Shown piece after piece: positions 42,101-54,924 of a stretch of DNA of 64,000 nucleotides. The stretch is from positions 1,302,001-1,366,000 of the forward strand of contig BLAL01000252.1 in NCBI GenBank assembly GCA_015698045.1, in the 5' to 3' direction. Position numbers and translations under genes: made by a program. The notes under the pieces are model-generated. The model was not told where the DNA came from and did not search any database. It saw only the letters and a list, made by a program, of their open reading frames with translations. The DNA is from Rhizophagus clarus. Taxonomy: Eukaryota > Glomeromycota > Glomeromycetes > Glomerales > Glomeraceae. How positions within the stretch are numbered: the first letter of the stretch is position 1; each line of letters begins with the position of its first letter.

Positions 42101-43394
42101 CAAAAAAAGTAAGCAAAGCCACTTTACCTATTTATACAACTATTCAAATCATTTCCTTAAATAATTAAATTTAAGGTTAACTTTACCGCCGTTATTATTA
42201 TTATTATTCAACAACTAATAACAAGTACAGCAGTTATTTACAGTAGACCTTATTTGCTTGACAGGTTACTGAGCTAAAACTCTCTTTATTTGGAAAGAGC
42301 GTAATTCATACCTATTTGAAATTCTTTTAGGTTATTTAACCTATTTTACATATTACTTTATTCTTTATTTAATGTTATTAATTTTATATTTGTTTTGACA
42401 CTTATTATTCGACTTTATTAGATCATTATTACATAGTTTCCTTTGAAATGATTGATTGTATGTAATTATGTAATTATGCGCTTATTGTTATTGAAACATT
42501 TAAAAAGACAATATGACGAAATTTATATACTTGTATTTTGGAATTTCATGGAAAGAAATGAAAATTCATCTTTGCTTTAACCAATTAAAGTTTTAAAAAA
42601 CATCTTTCAATTGTAAATTTAATGTTTGAATTATTAATTTTCGGATTTTCTTTTTTTTAATTTGTTATCAGAAATTTTGATAAAAAAGACTCGAAATTTT
42701 TCAAATAATTAAATATATATATATTTTTTTATCCAAGAAATCCCAGAAAATGGGTTTTTTTTTTTAGATTATTCTAATTTTAGGTTAATTGGTTTGTGTA
42801 CAAACAAAAATTGAGGACCCGTGAAAAAGCCACTAAAATTCAAACAAACCTTTCGATTTACAAAAATGACAATTCTTGTCGTCGATCAAACCTCTTGATA
42901 ATCCGATTAAGTATTTGTTTGAAAAGGGTTCCCTGGAATTTGTATTCTTTTACCATGGGCTGACACATGTCTGTTCATAATAAAATTCTAACAAATGAGC
43001 AACAATGTGAATTATTATCATTATTATACTTTTTTTTTTTTTTTTGGATTTGGATTTATATTCGGTCTTAAAATCACGACATTTTGGAAAGGGAAGTTAA
43101 TTATCACGAGGATTTTTCATTTTTTACAATTTATTTTTTCCTATCAGTCATTTAAATGTTACATTACCTATTTAGGTTTCATCATTTTTTTAAACAAGTT
43201 TATTGCATTTTTTGTAAAATTAAAAAAACTCGATTTTTAACAAGATTCCTTTTAAAAATGTAAATTTTTTTACATATTTTATATTGATTGTATGAATAAG
43301 TTTTAGTGGAAAATTTTGAAAAATGATGAGAGTTTTTTTAGGTTTGATAAATTAGAAAAATTTTCCGTTAGGTTTAAATAAATTAATTTGAATA

Positions 43395-43428
<34 letters not shown>

Positions 43429-43980
43429 ATTTTCCGTTAGGTTTAATAATTTGAATATTTTTAATTTGTGTTTCAAAAAAAAAACAAAAAAATCCCCGTT
43501 AGGATTTACTACATATACCTATTAATTTCGGATATTTTAAATAATTCCCGCTAGGTAAAATTCGGAAAATTTCCGTTAAAAATAACGGATAATAACGGGA
43601 GTGTCATAACACATTTTATTGATGATCAACATACGGTATCAAAAAAAGGAAATTACGAATTATCTACTTCGATTATTCGCATTTTTCTCACATTTTTTTT
43701 TTATTCAAATATAAAAGGTTAGTCACCTTCTCTTTGAGTTTGGTCATACGCAATGGAAATTGTCATTATTATTGATTTTGGCGGCCCTTCCTTTGGATCG
43801 GATTTCTTCACAACGCCAAAAATGTCGTTAAGGCGTAAATTCTTGGCTCGCTCGTGAAAAGATTTTAATTAGGGATACGTCAAGAGATTTGTTAAGAGAT
43901 TTTGTAAATATATTACGTAATTTTACATTAATAATAGTACGGGATGGTTAGTAAAGTTTTTTTTTTTTTTATAGTGTTAT
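39153..43980. other. Gene desert downstream of the WGR-like gene
   Basis: No gene seen in 4.8 kb. The first ~800 bases may be a long 3' UTR. Further on: homopolymer junctions near 39648, 40427, 40935 and 43400; (TA)n at ~40740-40760; a CTACGCACTATA repeat at ~41780-41900; and a ~69-bp repeat with TTTCCGTTAGGTTTAA near 43361 and 43431. A less AT-rich patch at 43735-43860 shows no ORF. Open frames 41911-42168 and 42995-43240 (+) are unconvincing. Confidence 0.5.
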
Positions 43981-43984
43981 TACG

Positions 43985-44535
43985 TTCCATCCTAATTCCG
44001 ATAAAGAGAAATCAATGTTTTATATTGTACTTTTAAATCATTCCTGACACTGATCACATTGAATTTACTGCATAAACCTGTTTAAAACAAAAACAAATAA
44101 TCATCAGAACTACGATCCATTCAGGAAAAAAAACCGGTAAAACTGGTTTTTATAAATTTTGTCGTATTAAAATGTACGTAATGTATTACTTACTAAATAG
44201 GTCTATTTTTTAAAAGAAATACCGGTTTGAAAATTTCCAAAATCGAATATTTTAATATATATATTATATAGTTCTTTTTTCGGATAATACTTTCCGATTC
44301 CAATAAAGAGTTGTCAATGTTATATTGTTCTTCTAAAACACTCCTGATCATGTTACTGATCATGTTGTATGAACCTGCCTAAAACAAAAACAAAAATAAT
44401 AAATCGTCATCAGAAATTATGATCTATCAGGAAACCGGAAAAACTGGTTTTTATGAAATTTTATTTTTTATTTTTTTATTTTTTTATTCTACCAAAATTT
44501 TTAGATAATATTTGTGTATTACTACCAAATAGACC
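43985..44535 (+). repeat. ~300-bp imperfect tandem duplication
   Basis: Copy 1 (~43985-44215) and copy 2 (~44285-44535) share, in order: ATTCCgATAAAGAG, TCAATGTTTTATATTGT, ACTGATCA, AAACCTG..TAAAACAAAAACAAA, TCATCAGAA, GATCCATTCAGGAAA, ACCGGtAAAACTGGTTTTTAT and a TACTAAATAG block. The offset is about 301 bases, growing to ~325 at the end. The ACCGG..ACTGGT part is a short hairpin in both. Confidence 0.75.
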
Positions 44536-45299
44536 GATTGAAATTCCATCACTTCTTTAAAAGCAATGCTTAAATAATATATACAAATCACTTGTTAACA
44601 TAATGGACATTCTAGGAGGTAGTTAACTTTGTGCTTGAAAGATAAAAAGGATGGTTCGTCGTTGTCTCTTCAAAATCTGTAACTTTCATTTGGAAAATAT
44701 TTTGTGAAAAAATTTGGACAGGGTTTCGTTTTATTATTTGCAGAACATCTCATACATCTTGATTCTGTGAATACATAGTTATCGCCGTTTTCAAGATGAT
44801 GTATGCAGTTATATCTGAATAAAAGAAAAAAAAAGAAAACCGAAAACCGGACGAAAACTAGATGAAAACCGAACAAAACAAAAACCGGACGAATATTGGT
44901 ATTCGAATATTTAATCACGAATAAATAGCCTACACCATTTTGAAAACGGCGATAATATAAATTTAAAATTAGAGATTAATCGATACAACAAAACATTTCG
45001 CAATTGTTGTACATTAATGAGAGATATTTCACCTCAAGATTTGTTGCACTATCTTATGGAATTCTTTAATATTAACTCTAATAATAATTTATTCATATAA
45101 TAATATTACACTATCGTTATCCAATATCAGACTTTTTCAGATGAGAATAATCATGACGATTGACGATAACGTACCATCCTAAAATCGATCAAAGTATCAT
45201 CATCAGTATTATTATCATTTTCCTTTCAAAGTATACCACGATTATAATTGATATTAATGCATTAAAACCTGATCGTTATGCAGTGCCAGCTCCAATTTA
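44536..45299. other. Intergenic sequence without a gene
   Basis: A minus-strand open frame at 44670-44918 has no domain and contains repeated KPDENR-type sequence from a GAAAACCGGACGAAAAC repeat (~44840-44895). Nothing else seen. Confidence 0.45.
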
Positions 45300-45559
45300 C
45301 CGTATATCACGGGCCATAGTACCCCGGGTATCTTGTGAATTCCTGAGGGTTGACCTTGTACCACCATGTCAATAACTCAAATTTTTATTATGAATAGAAT
45401 GTGTTTAAAAGATCGTATAGTAACCAGAAAATTATTTTTACATAATATCTGGGCAAAATTAGATTCATTAAATAATAAAATCAATAAAAAATGGAACCTT
45501 TTGTCGGGTGAAAGGGGGGGTACTATGCATGGAGGGGTACTGTGGCCCGCGATATACGG
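45300..45559. mobile_element. 260-bp MITE-like element with 26-bp terminal inverted repeats
   Basis: The left end (45300-45325) and the right end (45534-45559, reversed) both read CCGTATATC, then CGGGCCA, then AGTACCCC; 24 of 26 bases agree. These GC-rich ends stand out from the AT-rich surroundings. No clear target-site duplication flanks them. The interior is AT-rich and holds a second GGGGTACT near 45517. No coding capacity. Confidence 0.65.
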
Positions 45560-48500
45560 TGCATTTCACATCCATAGTGGCCGTATGCACTTCATGTTGT
45601 ATCGAGTGTAACTTTTGATAGATCGAAATCACATTTCACATCCCTCATTTCCTATATTTTTGAAATCTGCAAAGTTATATTGAGGATACTGTATTTGATT
45701 TTTTGGGTTTTATATAAAGTACTTAGTCTTGCTAGTCTCATTATTAGAGGTAACATGTGCAGTAAATTTTCTCATTAATCGAGCAGAACGCCGTAAGTGA
45801 TCAGAATCTGAACTTGCATCCTTTTCGTCATCCATTTTTATTGTAGGTTTTGGAGAAAACCTATCCATGCATGTATGTAGAAATCATATCTCAAAAACCG
45901 TTGGTGATCCCTAATCAATAAGAGATTTTGTGATTAATATAAAGCATAAATGGTTCACTCTTTGGCCGGTGCAAAATCCAGTGATGATCATACTGTTCAG
46001 CTTCAACCATATACGAAAAATCTGTCTAACCACAATTGGTAAGTTGTAGCTACATTGTAAGCAAAAATCTGGATTGCCGGAGGTTTCTTTTATAGTTCGT
46101 TACGAAAAGGTATAATGTGGACTGTGGAGATAAAAGTTTAACACCCGACAACATTGGCATCATAAAACTTATGAGAGTTAATTTCGTCAGATAAAGGCTC
46201 TTCATAATTGACAGTCTATCTATTAATGTTTCTTCTAACTCTTCCTTAGTGTAAGTGTGAATTCGATAAATTGCGGTCTTTTTGAATTCTGGTTCACTGT
46301 CATAATCAAAAAAGTTAAATATCTTCGCAATTTCAAAAGGTTGTCCCAAAGACGAACTTCCTTGATTCTATATTACCTGAAAACATAGTAACTTCTATAC
46401 GAACAACATTTAAGATAGCGCTTGTTTTAGTCTGAGCCCTAATTATTGTTTATTCTAGCTGAGATATAAATTGCATAATTTTAAAAAAAGTTGAGGATCA
46501 CGATGATTGGTAGAAATAGTTTATGAGGATCCATTTCTTTTCCAATTTTCATAAAGATTTTGCTTAATGTCCTTCGGTAAAAACAATTTATTCTTGATCG
46601 TTTTTTCCTTGACATTAACTTTCCAAAGTTTCAGTTCCTCATGATAGAAACATCAACATCGTTTCAATGTATATAAAATTAATGATGTTTCTGTCCAATA
46701 GAAGAGTCTCTTTCATTGTAAATTTCAATCGTAAGAGTATCGGTCGTAAAAGTGTCGGAAGAGTCCTTTAGAACGTAACAATTGAATTTCCAACTTTCCA
46801 TTTTAATGATTTGAAAGAGTTCTTTGAGCGTATGTATATATCCTTTATGAGTGTATCGTGACTAATAATAGACTCTTCTTGATCAATGGTTTGTTATGGC
46901 GACGACATAGATGCTTTGGAAAAAAAAAAAAAAATAAAAAAAAAGAAAATAAATGCAAAAATTAAAAAGTTTTTGGTATTGCACAAAATAAAATAAAATA
47001 ATAATAATGCCTATAAAATTTTTATCAATATAAGATTTTATTATATTTATTACAATTAAACTGAAACTTTTCCATTATTTATTTTGTAAATTTAGTATAA
47101 ATGTATAATAGCGAATTAAAATACTTAAACCAAAACATTAATTTTATTATCATTTAAACATAAATCCTGAAAAAAGAGTAGACTTCTGGGTAGATAATAA
47201 GTGAAATAAGTGAAATTCTACCAGAATTTTCGCCCTAATTCTGGTATTGATTGGTGAGATTTAACAATTTTCATTAGTTTTTTTCATTTTAAAATATCTC
47301 GAAATGTTGTTACGATTTAAAGTAATTTAATAACTAAAAAATAATAATAATAATAATGAAATATGATGTATACAGTAACAGTATATCGAACTTTCATTTA
47401 CATGGTGTTGCAGCGTTTCTGTAATTATCTGATGTCTAAAATAAACAATAATGCATCATAAATGGGTCCATACAGTAATTACAATACATTTCATATCTCG
47501 AACGAATTCTGTAAACTTAATCTAATTCAGCTCCATTTTCTTAGTGGTGTTCTCAGCCTCAAGCTAAATGACTTGCTAATTTTTGATAGCAATCGTGGAT
47601 ATCAACAATTTTATATAACTCATTTGGCCGTGTCATCTTTCATTCATCTAAATTATCTAAATTATCACACATTATCTCTATTATGCAGATTCATTTGTCG
47701 ATATTATGAAATATACTTCTACGAGACATGACGTTATATTGTTTGCGGTATTTCGTAAATAAATTTTGAGATATGAAAATATTACGTCAAATATGGATCG
47801 TCGAAATTCAGAAACCTCTTATCAATTCTTAAAGATCCGTGACATTCTTGATCGTCCGATCATGACTATTTATCTGACCAACTAATAAAGGAATAAAAGA
47901 ATTTAGTAAATTCAAATAAACGATCGGCTGAGGCTTGGGTTGCAACCGCTTTAGCCACCATCAATTCGAATCGTTTTCTAATTATGTCTCAAACTACCCA
48001 AACCGAAACTTAATTAAGTCATAATTGGGCTTATTCGATCTAACATTCTAACTTGTTTTAAAATCGATTTGCATCGATCAAATCCGGATCTGGGTTGATC
48101 CGATTCGTATTTACTGGATACATATCCGGTTTCGGAAGTAACGGATTTGGTCCAACTAAAATATTACCGCTAAAAATTTCATGATAACTTTAAAAAATTA
48201 TAGTAAATCAAGAAATTCAAGAAATTTTCTTACGTGAACTGTGAGCGAAATGAATGATATCACTATTAAAATAAAGAATTTTAATTATTTTTTATCAATA
48301 TTTTTTCAATTTTATCCTAACCTTTTTTTTTTTGTTGAAAAAATCCAACCTTAGGTTTGTGGCTTTTCATTGTTGACAAACGATTGCTAACGAATTAGGG
48401 TATAGTAATGCCAAAAAAGCCTTGTTATTTGTTATTTGATAATTGTTATTATAATAGCCTCGCAAGTAATTTATTTTTACGACTCTCTGAAAATCGATCT

Positions 48501-48618
48501 TTAATTTGTTTTTTTTTTTCCTTAATGGTTTCGGGTTCAACAAAACTACCGTTATATTTTTAGATAGAAATAATAAGCAATATTTAATTAAACAATATCT
48601 GAAGTTCGTTTGGAGAAA
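45560..48618. other. Gene-poor region with possible decayed coding pieces
   Basis: On the minus strand, a 38-codon frame starts at 45838 (MDDEKDASSDSDHLRRSARL…) and a 99-codon frame spans 46349-46050. Both look more protein-like (charged, mixed composition) than the surrounding DNA but match nothing I know, and no splice path joins them. A 89-codon frame at 47462-47731 (+) is unconvincing. A CCGGAT-rich patch lies at ~48070-48160. The last few hundred bases should include the OPT promoter. Confidence 0.45.
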
Positions 48619-51134
48619 ATGGGTGTAACTGTTGATCCCGAGAAAAGGGAAAAAAAAGAAAAATATGATACAATTATTGAGGACGAAGGAGATTCAATGA
48701 TTTCTGCGGTATGGATAAACTATCAATTTTATTTTGATGTTCGTATAAATGTTTCTTGATTTTTTTTTTTCATTTCTTTTTTTTTTTAGGCTGTTAGCGA
48801 AGAGGATGATCCAACATTACCATGTTTGACATTTAGGTTTTGGGTTTTGAGCACAGTGAGTATTGTTTTCATCATTATTATTGGAGAATTATGTCAATAA
48901 CTTCATTATTCTATATTTAGTTTTTCACATCTCTTTGTGCGGCGATATCACAATTCTATCATTTTCGTCCAAATAACGGAGATTTTTCTCCGTTTTTTGT
49001 GGTGTTTGTATCTTATGTTGCTGGAAGATGGATGGCAAGTGTACTACCAACACGGGTATTCCGGATTTTACGATGGAGCTTTAGTCTCAATCCGGGTTTG
49101 TTTTTAGTTTTATTTTAAGAAATAATAGTATAACAATGATAATACTCACTCTATTATTGTTTTTGCAGGTCCATTCAACATCAAAGAACACGTTTGTATA
49201 TTTGTAGCGACGGGTGCTGGCGGCGGTTCAGCTTACGCTACGGTATGTATTAAGCGTTTTTACATGTATATAGAGATATCAAATCATTAATCAATAGGTA
49301 TTATATGATAGGATATTATTTCCATACAAGAGCTTTTCTATCATCACTCAGTCAATTTTTTTCAAGGTATTCTTTTGCTTATGAGTACTCAGATTATAGG
49401 GTATGGTCTTGCTGGATTTCTTAAAAAATGTAAGGTTAGCGTTAAACTTCAGGAGTGATCGAAATTTGGAAATACTGTGTCCTTAATTTTTGGTTTTTTT
49501 TTGTAACAAAATAGATCTAGTTCATCCAAAAAACATGATTTGGCCATCCAATCTTGTAATCGCGTCCATGTATAATACACTTCATGGCAACATGTCTGAA
49601 ACGCGTGACAAACTTCGGATATTCATCATTGCATTTTCGATTATGTTCGCTTGGCAATTCATACCGCAATACATGTTCACTTGGTTAACAAGTATGGCTC
49701 TATTATGCCTAATAGCTCCATATAGTAAGAAAATTAAGATATTAGGAAGCGGTTATCATGGTATAGGACTCTTAAATTTTACATTAGATTGGAATGCAAT
49801 TGGACAACCCGGGCCGCTATATACTCCATGGTTTGTAACAGTTAATAACCTTATAAAAATGATTTCAGATATTTATTTATAGAAATATTTTGTTTAGGTG
49901 GGCTCAAGTAAATTATTATTTCGGTATAGTTATTGGCGTATGGATCATTGCCCCGCTTGTATATTATTTTAATATCTTGTAAGAACCAAAATCCAAAAAT
50001 TTTCGTCCTAATTTGTTTATGATGATCGTATCTTTTTAATTGTTTTCAATACGCAAATGAATAGTGAAGCACAGAGATTTCCATTTATAGCCACATACCC
50101 TTTGGATAAATACGGAAATAAGTAAGCGATACGATTTGATTCCGAAATTTTGAACATCGACATGAAGATTAATTATTTTTGTTGTAGATATAATCAGTCG
50201 TTAATCGTTGATAAGACAACCGGATTTTTAAATGTTACAGCTTATGATAATTATAGTCCGGTATATTTATCGGCCACCTTTGCCATTAGTTATCTGTACT
50301 CATTCATTTCGATCACTGCGGTCATAAGTCATGTGTTCTTATTTTATGGTAAAGAAATTTGGGAAAGATTCAAATCTAGTCGAGGAGAAAAGGAACATGA
50401 TATTTATTCCAAGTTAATGAGCGTTTATCCAGGTATATATATTGCTGAAATTTTATGTTTAATATGGATATTGCTGGTAATAAATCATTCAAATTGTTTA
50501 GAAATTCCAAATACTTGGTATTCTACAATATTCTTTGTTATGTTATTAATCGCAATCGTACTTGGGTATACGACGGAGGCGAATTTACCGTGGTGGGGAT
50601 TGCTTATGGCTATAGGATTATCAATAATTATGGTTCTTCCGATTGGTAAGATTTTCTTCTCAAAAGAAATGAATGAAATATGAAATTTATTTTTGAATGT
50701 TGTTTTGTTAAATTTTTTAGGTGTAATTCAAGCGATCTCAAATAACCAAATTGGGTTAAATGTGTTAACTGAAATGATTTGTGGTTATGTCCTTCTTGGC
50801 CGCCCTATTGCCAATGTATACTTTAAATGTTATGGTTTCGTGACAATGTATCAATGTCTTCTCTTGGTTTCCGATCTTAAACTTGGTAATATGAATTACT
50901 ATTTTAATTTGATTCAAATGTACGATATATCATTAAATAATATCATTTCTTTATTTATAGGTTATTATATGAAAATTCCTCCACGTTCAATGTTTGTATC
51001 TCAATTATATGGTACAGTTATCGGAGGTTTTATGAATTATTGGGTTTTAAGACTTATTCTTTCTTCAAAACGACAATTTCTTGATGGTACAATGGAAGAC
51101 CCAACTGGTCAAGTAAGATTAAAAAACATTTCTC

Positions 51135-51179
<45 letters not shown>

Positions 51180-52033
51180 TTGAAATCTAACAAATTCGCA
51201 CTTTTTGAAAAACAATAGGTAACAGGGTATCGAACACAAGTTTTTAATACAGCTTCAATAGTGTGGGGTTTGATTGGACCTGCAAGAACTTTTGGTGTAA
51301 GAAATTTCATTTTATTTTTAATATTAATATTTATTAATTTCTTACAACTAAATATCCTAATCAGATATTTTTTATCTAGCCGAATTCTCTATATCGCCCA
51401 CTTCTTTGGGGTTTTTTAATTGGAGTCTTTATTCCCGTTCCATTTTATTTATTACACCGAAGATTTCCAAAATACAGATTCGATTTAGTGAATGTACCTT
51501 TAATTTGTAATGGATTACAATTAATTCCTGAATCTTATACAAATTTTATTATTATGGGATTCATTGCAAGTTTTGCGAGTCAATTCTATGCTTATCGATA
51601 CAAGCATCGGTGAGTTTTATAATTTGTAATTATTATTAAAAAAATTTTAAATTTTTTCATTTTCTAATAACAACATTTTTTTTTGAATATATTATAGATT
51701 ATGGAAAAAGTAAGAACTTAATCTTTGTAATATTTTATATACAATCGTTGATTTGATCATATTTTCATATCTAATACTTGGATATTTTTAGATACAATTA
51801 TGTGATTTCTGCATCTTTCGATAGTGCAGCTCAAATAGTCAGTCTGGTTATATTCATATTTTTTAACGGGGTTATCCAGGTAAAAAATAATTTTGACGTA
51901 TCAAAAGATTTATTTTTTTTTTTAACATTACTGTTATATACTCATAATATAAATTTTTTTGAAGATTAAATTCCCAGAATGGTGGGGAAATAACCGAGAA
52001 TCTCAGGGAGAAAGGTGTTTTGCTGAAGGTTAA
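48619..52033 (+). CDS. OPT-family oligopeptide transporter, 742 aa, 16 exons
   Basis: Plasma- or vacuolar-membrane proton-coupled transporter of small peptides or metal-chelator complexes. Exons: 48619-48708, 48790-48855, 48921-49095, 49169-49242, 49312-49429, 49515-49830, 49898-49978, 50065-50121, 50188-50645, 50721-50885, 50961-51112, 51219-51296, 51380-51609, 51698-51709 (12 nt), 51792-51879, 51965-52033. Family marks: acidic cytosolic N-terminus with DDPTLPCLTFRFWVLS, FSLNPGPFNIKEHV, YATDIISIQELFY, STQIIGYGLAGFLKKYLV, HPKNMIWPSNLV, LDWNAIGQPGPLYTPWWAQ, KIPPRSMFVSQLYGT, and the C-terminal FPEWWGN with a final Cys. About 14 hydrophobic segments are visible. The typical OPT tripeptide NPG is present. 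Whether it belongs to the peptide (PT) or the yellow-stripe branch cannot be proved; the motifs favour PT. Confidence 0.93.
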
Positions 52034-52768
52034 TAAAATATTTATAATATTAATTCAACATAAAAAATTAGGAAAAAAAAAAAAGTATTGCAAGAGTGTT
52101 TATATACATGTTATGGATTTAAAGGCGTTACAATTTTTAACATACTGTAAATTTTCAAGAATAAGTAATTTACAACTCAAAATCATCACATAATTAAAAA
52201 AATTAAATTCAATTTATTTATATTTAATATAACAATTTCTTTAGTCTTCAATCTTTATATTTTATGGTCATTATAATAGAATCAATAAAAATAAATTATC
52301 ATGTTCTTTACGATGGTAACCTGATTAATATGAAATTTTGGTATTTTATATATAATAATAAAAAAAAAAATTCGGGGTTATAATAGCACTTGAAGGATAA
52401 ATACGATTATATGAGGAAGGAGGGTATTTTGACAATGTTCCATATGTAAATTATTTGATATTTAACTTTAAATGCATATTTTTTTGTGTACATAGTAGGG
52501 CGAACTTGAGGGTTCTGGAGTCAGAATTCCAGATCTTCGAATATAGGATTCTAGCAATAACTACGAATGATATTTTAATTAAGGATTTTAAACATTACGA
52601 TATTGGACAACAAATACATTAACAAGATTAATTTCAGATTTTATCGTGTTATATTCGTAAATATTCTGATTTTAATTAACAATTCGTATGATTTCTTTTT
52701 CATTGTGATTATTTGAATTCCAGTTTTTTTTTTTATTCCAAACTCTTCAAATTATAATTTTTAAAAAA
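52034..52768. other. Convergent intergenic region OPT / TilS-like
   Basis: 735 bases between two stop codons facing each other, AT-rich, containing both 3' UTRs. No gene or repeat seen. Confidence 0.55.
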
Positions 52769-54735
52769 TCAAGGGATAAAATTATTTTTAACGAGATCAT
52801 CCATGTCAATAAGAACATTTCCGCGAAATTTGGCCCAGCAAGAGATACTTTCTGGTTTCAATGATATTCCCAAAGTAGGTATACTAACAATTTTCTCACT
52901 TTCACGTAAAATATTACCTGAGGAAATAAAATATGACTTTTCAATGACTGCTGGAATACAAAATCTAGCAATGGAAGGTGCACTTTTTTTATATCTTTCA
53001 ATTATATCTTTATATATAGCATGAGTTGCTTCCGTTTTCGCTTCAATTATACCATAAATGTCTTTATTGCATAATCTTCTTATATAATACTGTGGTTGTA
53101 AGAGAATTGAATTGTCGCTATCATTCAATGTTTCTTTTTTAACTTCTTGTGAAACCAAATTTATGCCTATAAAAAATCTTTTATCCCATAATACAACTTG
53201 ACCATTTTGAATTATTATAGTACTTTTTGATTCTTCTTTAGATGAAAATGGTTGTCTACAAAATGTCCAATATTCATAAAGTATGTCCTCATAAGCTTCT
53301 AATACGTGATTAGCTTTTTTTTCATAGCATAATAAAACATTATTTAATGTAATATTATTGTATTTTGAAGTCATGTTATGTGAAGGAAGAATTCTAGATG
53401 TTTTAGATAATGTGGAAAAAGACAATATATGATCATATAATCTCATTACAGATTCTAATCTTGGTGGCTGTTCCGAACATTTAACAAATGTTATTATCTT
53501 GCTTATTATTCTGATAGCTAAATGTTTTTGCAAAATCCAATGAGAAGTTGGAATCGGATCAGGTAAGATTAATGTACAAATTCCATTACTTTTATCAAAT
53601 TTAATCTCTGAATGATTTATGATCTCATTCACTGTTCATAAAAAAAAAAAAAAAAAAAGAATTTAATTTAATTAAATAAGGTAATTCTTTATTATATATA
53701 TGCATATTTATTAAATTACCTTGTGAATTTATACAATTTTTATGATATTGCATGTGACTCATGAATCTTGATAATCCTTCCGTAGTTAAAGGTTCATATT
53801 CTTTTTTTCTTTCAACATGATATCTTTTGTTAAATTTATCTAATGAAAATCTTACAACATTTCTTTTATGATCCATTGATTGATTTGAAGGGTCTTCAAC
53901 CCAAGGAATATTAGCTTCAATACAAGTTTCTTTCAATCTATCCTGGTAAGTTTATATTTATCATTAAAAAGAAAAAAAATATATATATATCAACTTTTGA
54001 CAAATAATACCTTTGTTACAAATAATAATGGTCTAACAATTTGCAATCCAATAGCTTCAATATTTCTTATAACTGGAAATTTACTTATAATTGACATTGA
54101 AGCCAATCCATTAATTCCACTTCCTCTTGATAATCTCATAATTAAAGTTTCTAATTGATCATTTAAATGATGTCCAACAAATAATGAAGAAATTTTATAT
54201 TCATTACATCCTTTTGCTAATAATTTATATCTTTCAATTCTAGCAAATGTTTCATATTGTGATTTTGTAGGAAATGAAGAATTAGGATTATCAGTTTTTA
54301 AATCTGAAATGTTAACATTTTTCCATTGAATTTTCATTATTTTATTATTAATTTCTAAAAATTACAAAGTATTATATTAATTTTGTTAAAGTAATTTATT
54401 GTTTCAAGTTTAAAAATTACCTAGTGTAGATAAAATATTAGAAATTTGAGATGCTTCTTTTGTGCTCTCTTTTCTTAATTGATGATCTATGATAAAAGCT
54501 GTAATTTGATTTCCCGATTTTTTGCAATATTGATTTAATAAATAACATAATGCCATACTATCCATTCCTCCTGATACTGCAACTCCTATTAAAATTAAGA
54601 GAAATTTCTTTTATTAAACAAGAAGTTGAAAGAGAAAAAAAAATAATTCATACCTATTCTTTCTTTATACTTTAAATTTACTTTACTCATGAATCCTGAA
54701 AATTCTCTCGCAGAAATTGGTAATCTTGAAGCCAT
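52769..54735 (-). CDS. tRNA(Ile)-lysidine synthetase-like protein (TilS/TtcA PP-loop family), 558 aa
   Basis: PP-loop ATPase that in bacteria and plastids turns C34 of tRNA-Ile(CAU) into lysidine. Five exons: 54735-54654, 54585-54421, 54354-54011, 53942-53720, 53631-52769. The AMP-forming PP-loop SGGMDS is at residues 32-37, followed by AFIIDHQLR, ARIERYKLLAKGC, LFVGHHLNDQLETLIMRLSRGSG (the TilS HHLDDQxET motif) and IPWVEDPSNQS, all typical TilS landmarks in order. The C-terminal ~280 residues are a less conserved extension. As lysidine is an organellar/bacterial modification, a mitochondrial role is the simplest inference. The first 20 residues (MASRLPISAREF…) are mildly basic but not a clear presequence. 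It shares a promoter region with the DXO gene. Confidence 0.85.
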
Positions 54736-54924
54736 TTTTTTAAAATGAAAAAGTGACTACATTTACTGAACTTATAATAAAAAGAAAATTACTGCGAAGC
54801 ACCACCAGTGATCACGAATGTCACGTGTTTATTATTTATTGTTACCTGTTACACTGATAACTGATTTATTTACCGGTATCTAAATTTTTTTTTTTATACG
54901 CGATTTCGGCTTATATTTTTTTGC

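Noticed and set aside
47462..47731. 89-codon plus-strand open frame
   Set aside because: Hydrophobic, Leu/Tyr-rich, no family likeness, typical of chance frames in AT-rich DNA.
47930..48000. A tRNA gene suggested by GGTTGCAACC and an ATTCGAAT word
   Set aside because: The two internal promoter boxes and a cloverleaf cannot be arranged; no tRNA was supported anywhere in the window.
49367..49413. An extra intron in the OPT gene beginning GTATTC and ending TATAG
   Set aside because: The stretch reads through as GILLLMSTQIIGYG, which is conserved OPT sequence, so it is exon.
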